Origin: Candidatus Heimdallarchaeota archaeon
GTDB lineage: Archaea > Asgardarchaeota > Heimdallarchaeia > Hodarchaeales > LC-3
Length of the DNA: 6,256 bases
Assembly (NCBI GenBank): GCA_027364495.1
Contig: DAHXPE010000469.1
Location: forward strand, 1 to 6,256
Reading direction: 5' to 3'
Under the pieces are notes generated by a model. It worked only from the letters and a program-made list of their open reading frames with translations. It had not been told where the DNA came from and made no database searches. The translations under genes and the position numbers were made by a program. This document shows, in pieces, positions 5,658 to 6,256 of this stretch; position 1 is the stretch's first letter; each line of letters begins with the position of its first letter.

Positions 5658-6256
5658 TGATGGGTTTTTGATCCCTAATTCAGTTATTGAAACGAAATAT
5701 CCAGGATTAATTTTATTTCAAAAAATGAATGAATGCATTCCCATTGCAACAAGATTTGGTGAAGAAGCTATTCAGTTTTTACATGAAAAAGAAAATGTCT
5801 CTATTTCACCTGACCAGACTTATCAAATTATTGATCTTGCTTATCAGCCTGTTCCTGGTATTTTCTGTCAAATTGAAATTGAAGAATTACTCGTAAACAC
5901 CTCAATTCTTCATTTACTTTTTTCTAAATCTCTTCCTTTTTATGACGAAATTGTCGAATACCAAAATTATTTAGCCAATGAATTAGTTCTATTGAGGAAT
6001 TCAAAATAGACATTTTTATTCTACAAACGCTTCATTAAGGGAAATCCGTGAAATATTTGCAACTCTTTATAAATTTGATTTTAGCGATTATATTGAATTC
6101 AATGTTGTGCTCAAGATATAATAACATAATTAAAATAAGAAAATGGTCTTCCTTATGCAATCGTTAAAGAAGGAATATTTTCTAATCATTATATTACTCT
6201 TAGAATTGAAAAAATGCCTTTATTCTATAATGGTAAATTTGTGAATTCTCATGAAT
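5644..6256 (+). pseudogene. Frameshifted plus-strand gene of unknown function, running off the right edge
   Basis: A 121-codon frame (ATG 5644 to the TAG at 6007-6009) has protein-like composition (for example PGLILFQKMNECIPIATRFG and QIIDLAYQPVPGIFCQIEI). Coding-like sequence continues past its stop in changing frames. IEEFKIDIF follows in frame 3 from 5991. NASLREIREIFATLYKFDFS follows in frame 2 (6011-6118). YNNIIKIR follows in frame 3. NGLPYAIVKEGIFSNHYITL and onward returns to frame 1 from 6142 to the edge. Joined together these read like one protein broken by about four small indels, several at A or T runs. The start is uncertain: no Shine-Dalgarno site precedes ATG 5644, and the frame is open upstream to at least 5521, through the 29-bp repeat, opposite the SNF2 gene. 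The family is not recognised. Alternatives are a real 121-residue protein followed by unrelated short frames, or indel errors in the assembly. Confidence 0.55.

Overview
The window comes from an AT-rich prokaryote. Good Shine-Dalgarno sites (AGGAG before the SWIM gene, GGAGGT before the ATPase gene) and overlapping genes point to bacteria or archaea. The sequence alone does not settle the lineage. Paired SNF2 and SWIM genes are common in cyanobacteria, several other bacterial phyla and some archaea. No rRNA, tRNA, CRISPR array or transposase gene was found. The content looks accessory and partly decaying.

Left block (1..1682, minus strand, transcribed right to left): a small lysine-rich protein of about 99 codons, then a 109-codon protein with a winged-helix-like C-terminal half, then a P-loop ATPase that runs off the left edge. 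The last two genes are about a dozen bases apart, with a GGAGGT site between them and a likely TTG start. This looks like one operon. The ATPase has a pyrimidine-rich coding strand and uses no AGA/AGG arginine codons, unlike the SNF2 gene. A cluster of about 87 bp of near-perfect 28-bp repeats and nested palindromes forms the end of the first gene and the start of the second.

Middle (1683..1963): an AT-rich spacer with two adjacent palindromes, which may be an operator or hairpin upstream of the left operon. It also holds the tail of a probable decayed plus-strand gene that meets the SWIM gene end to end.

Right block (1964..5657, minus strand): a SNF2-family helicase (943 codons) followed by a SWIM zinc-finger protein, overlapping by 11 bases. 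This is the well-known pairing of SNF2 ATPase and SWIM partner, probably a DNA-translocating or remodelling module. The SNF2 gene keeps all the helicase motifs seen, but seems to lack the N-terminal part usual for its family and has only a TTG start. Its 5' end overlaps a plus-strand reading frame (5644 onward) that looks like a multiply frameshifted pseudogene running off the right edge. An exact 29-bp inverted repeat links the SNF2 linker between motifs I and Ia to this broken 5' end, suggesting a short repeat element or local rearrangement.

The best candidate for something undescribed is the left operon (basic protein, winged-helix protein, ATPase), which I cannot assign to a named system. 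The repeat-linked rearrangement at the 5' end of the SNF2 gene comes second.
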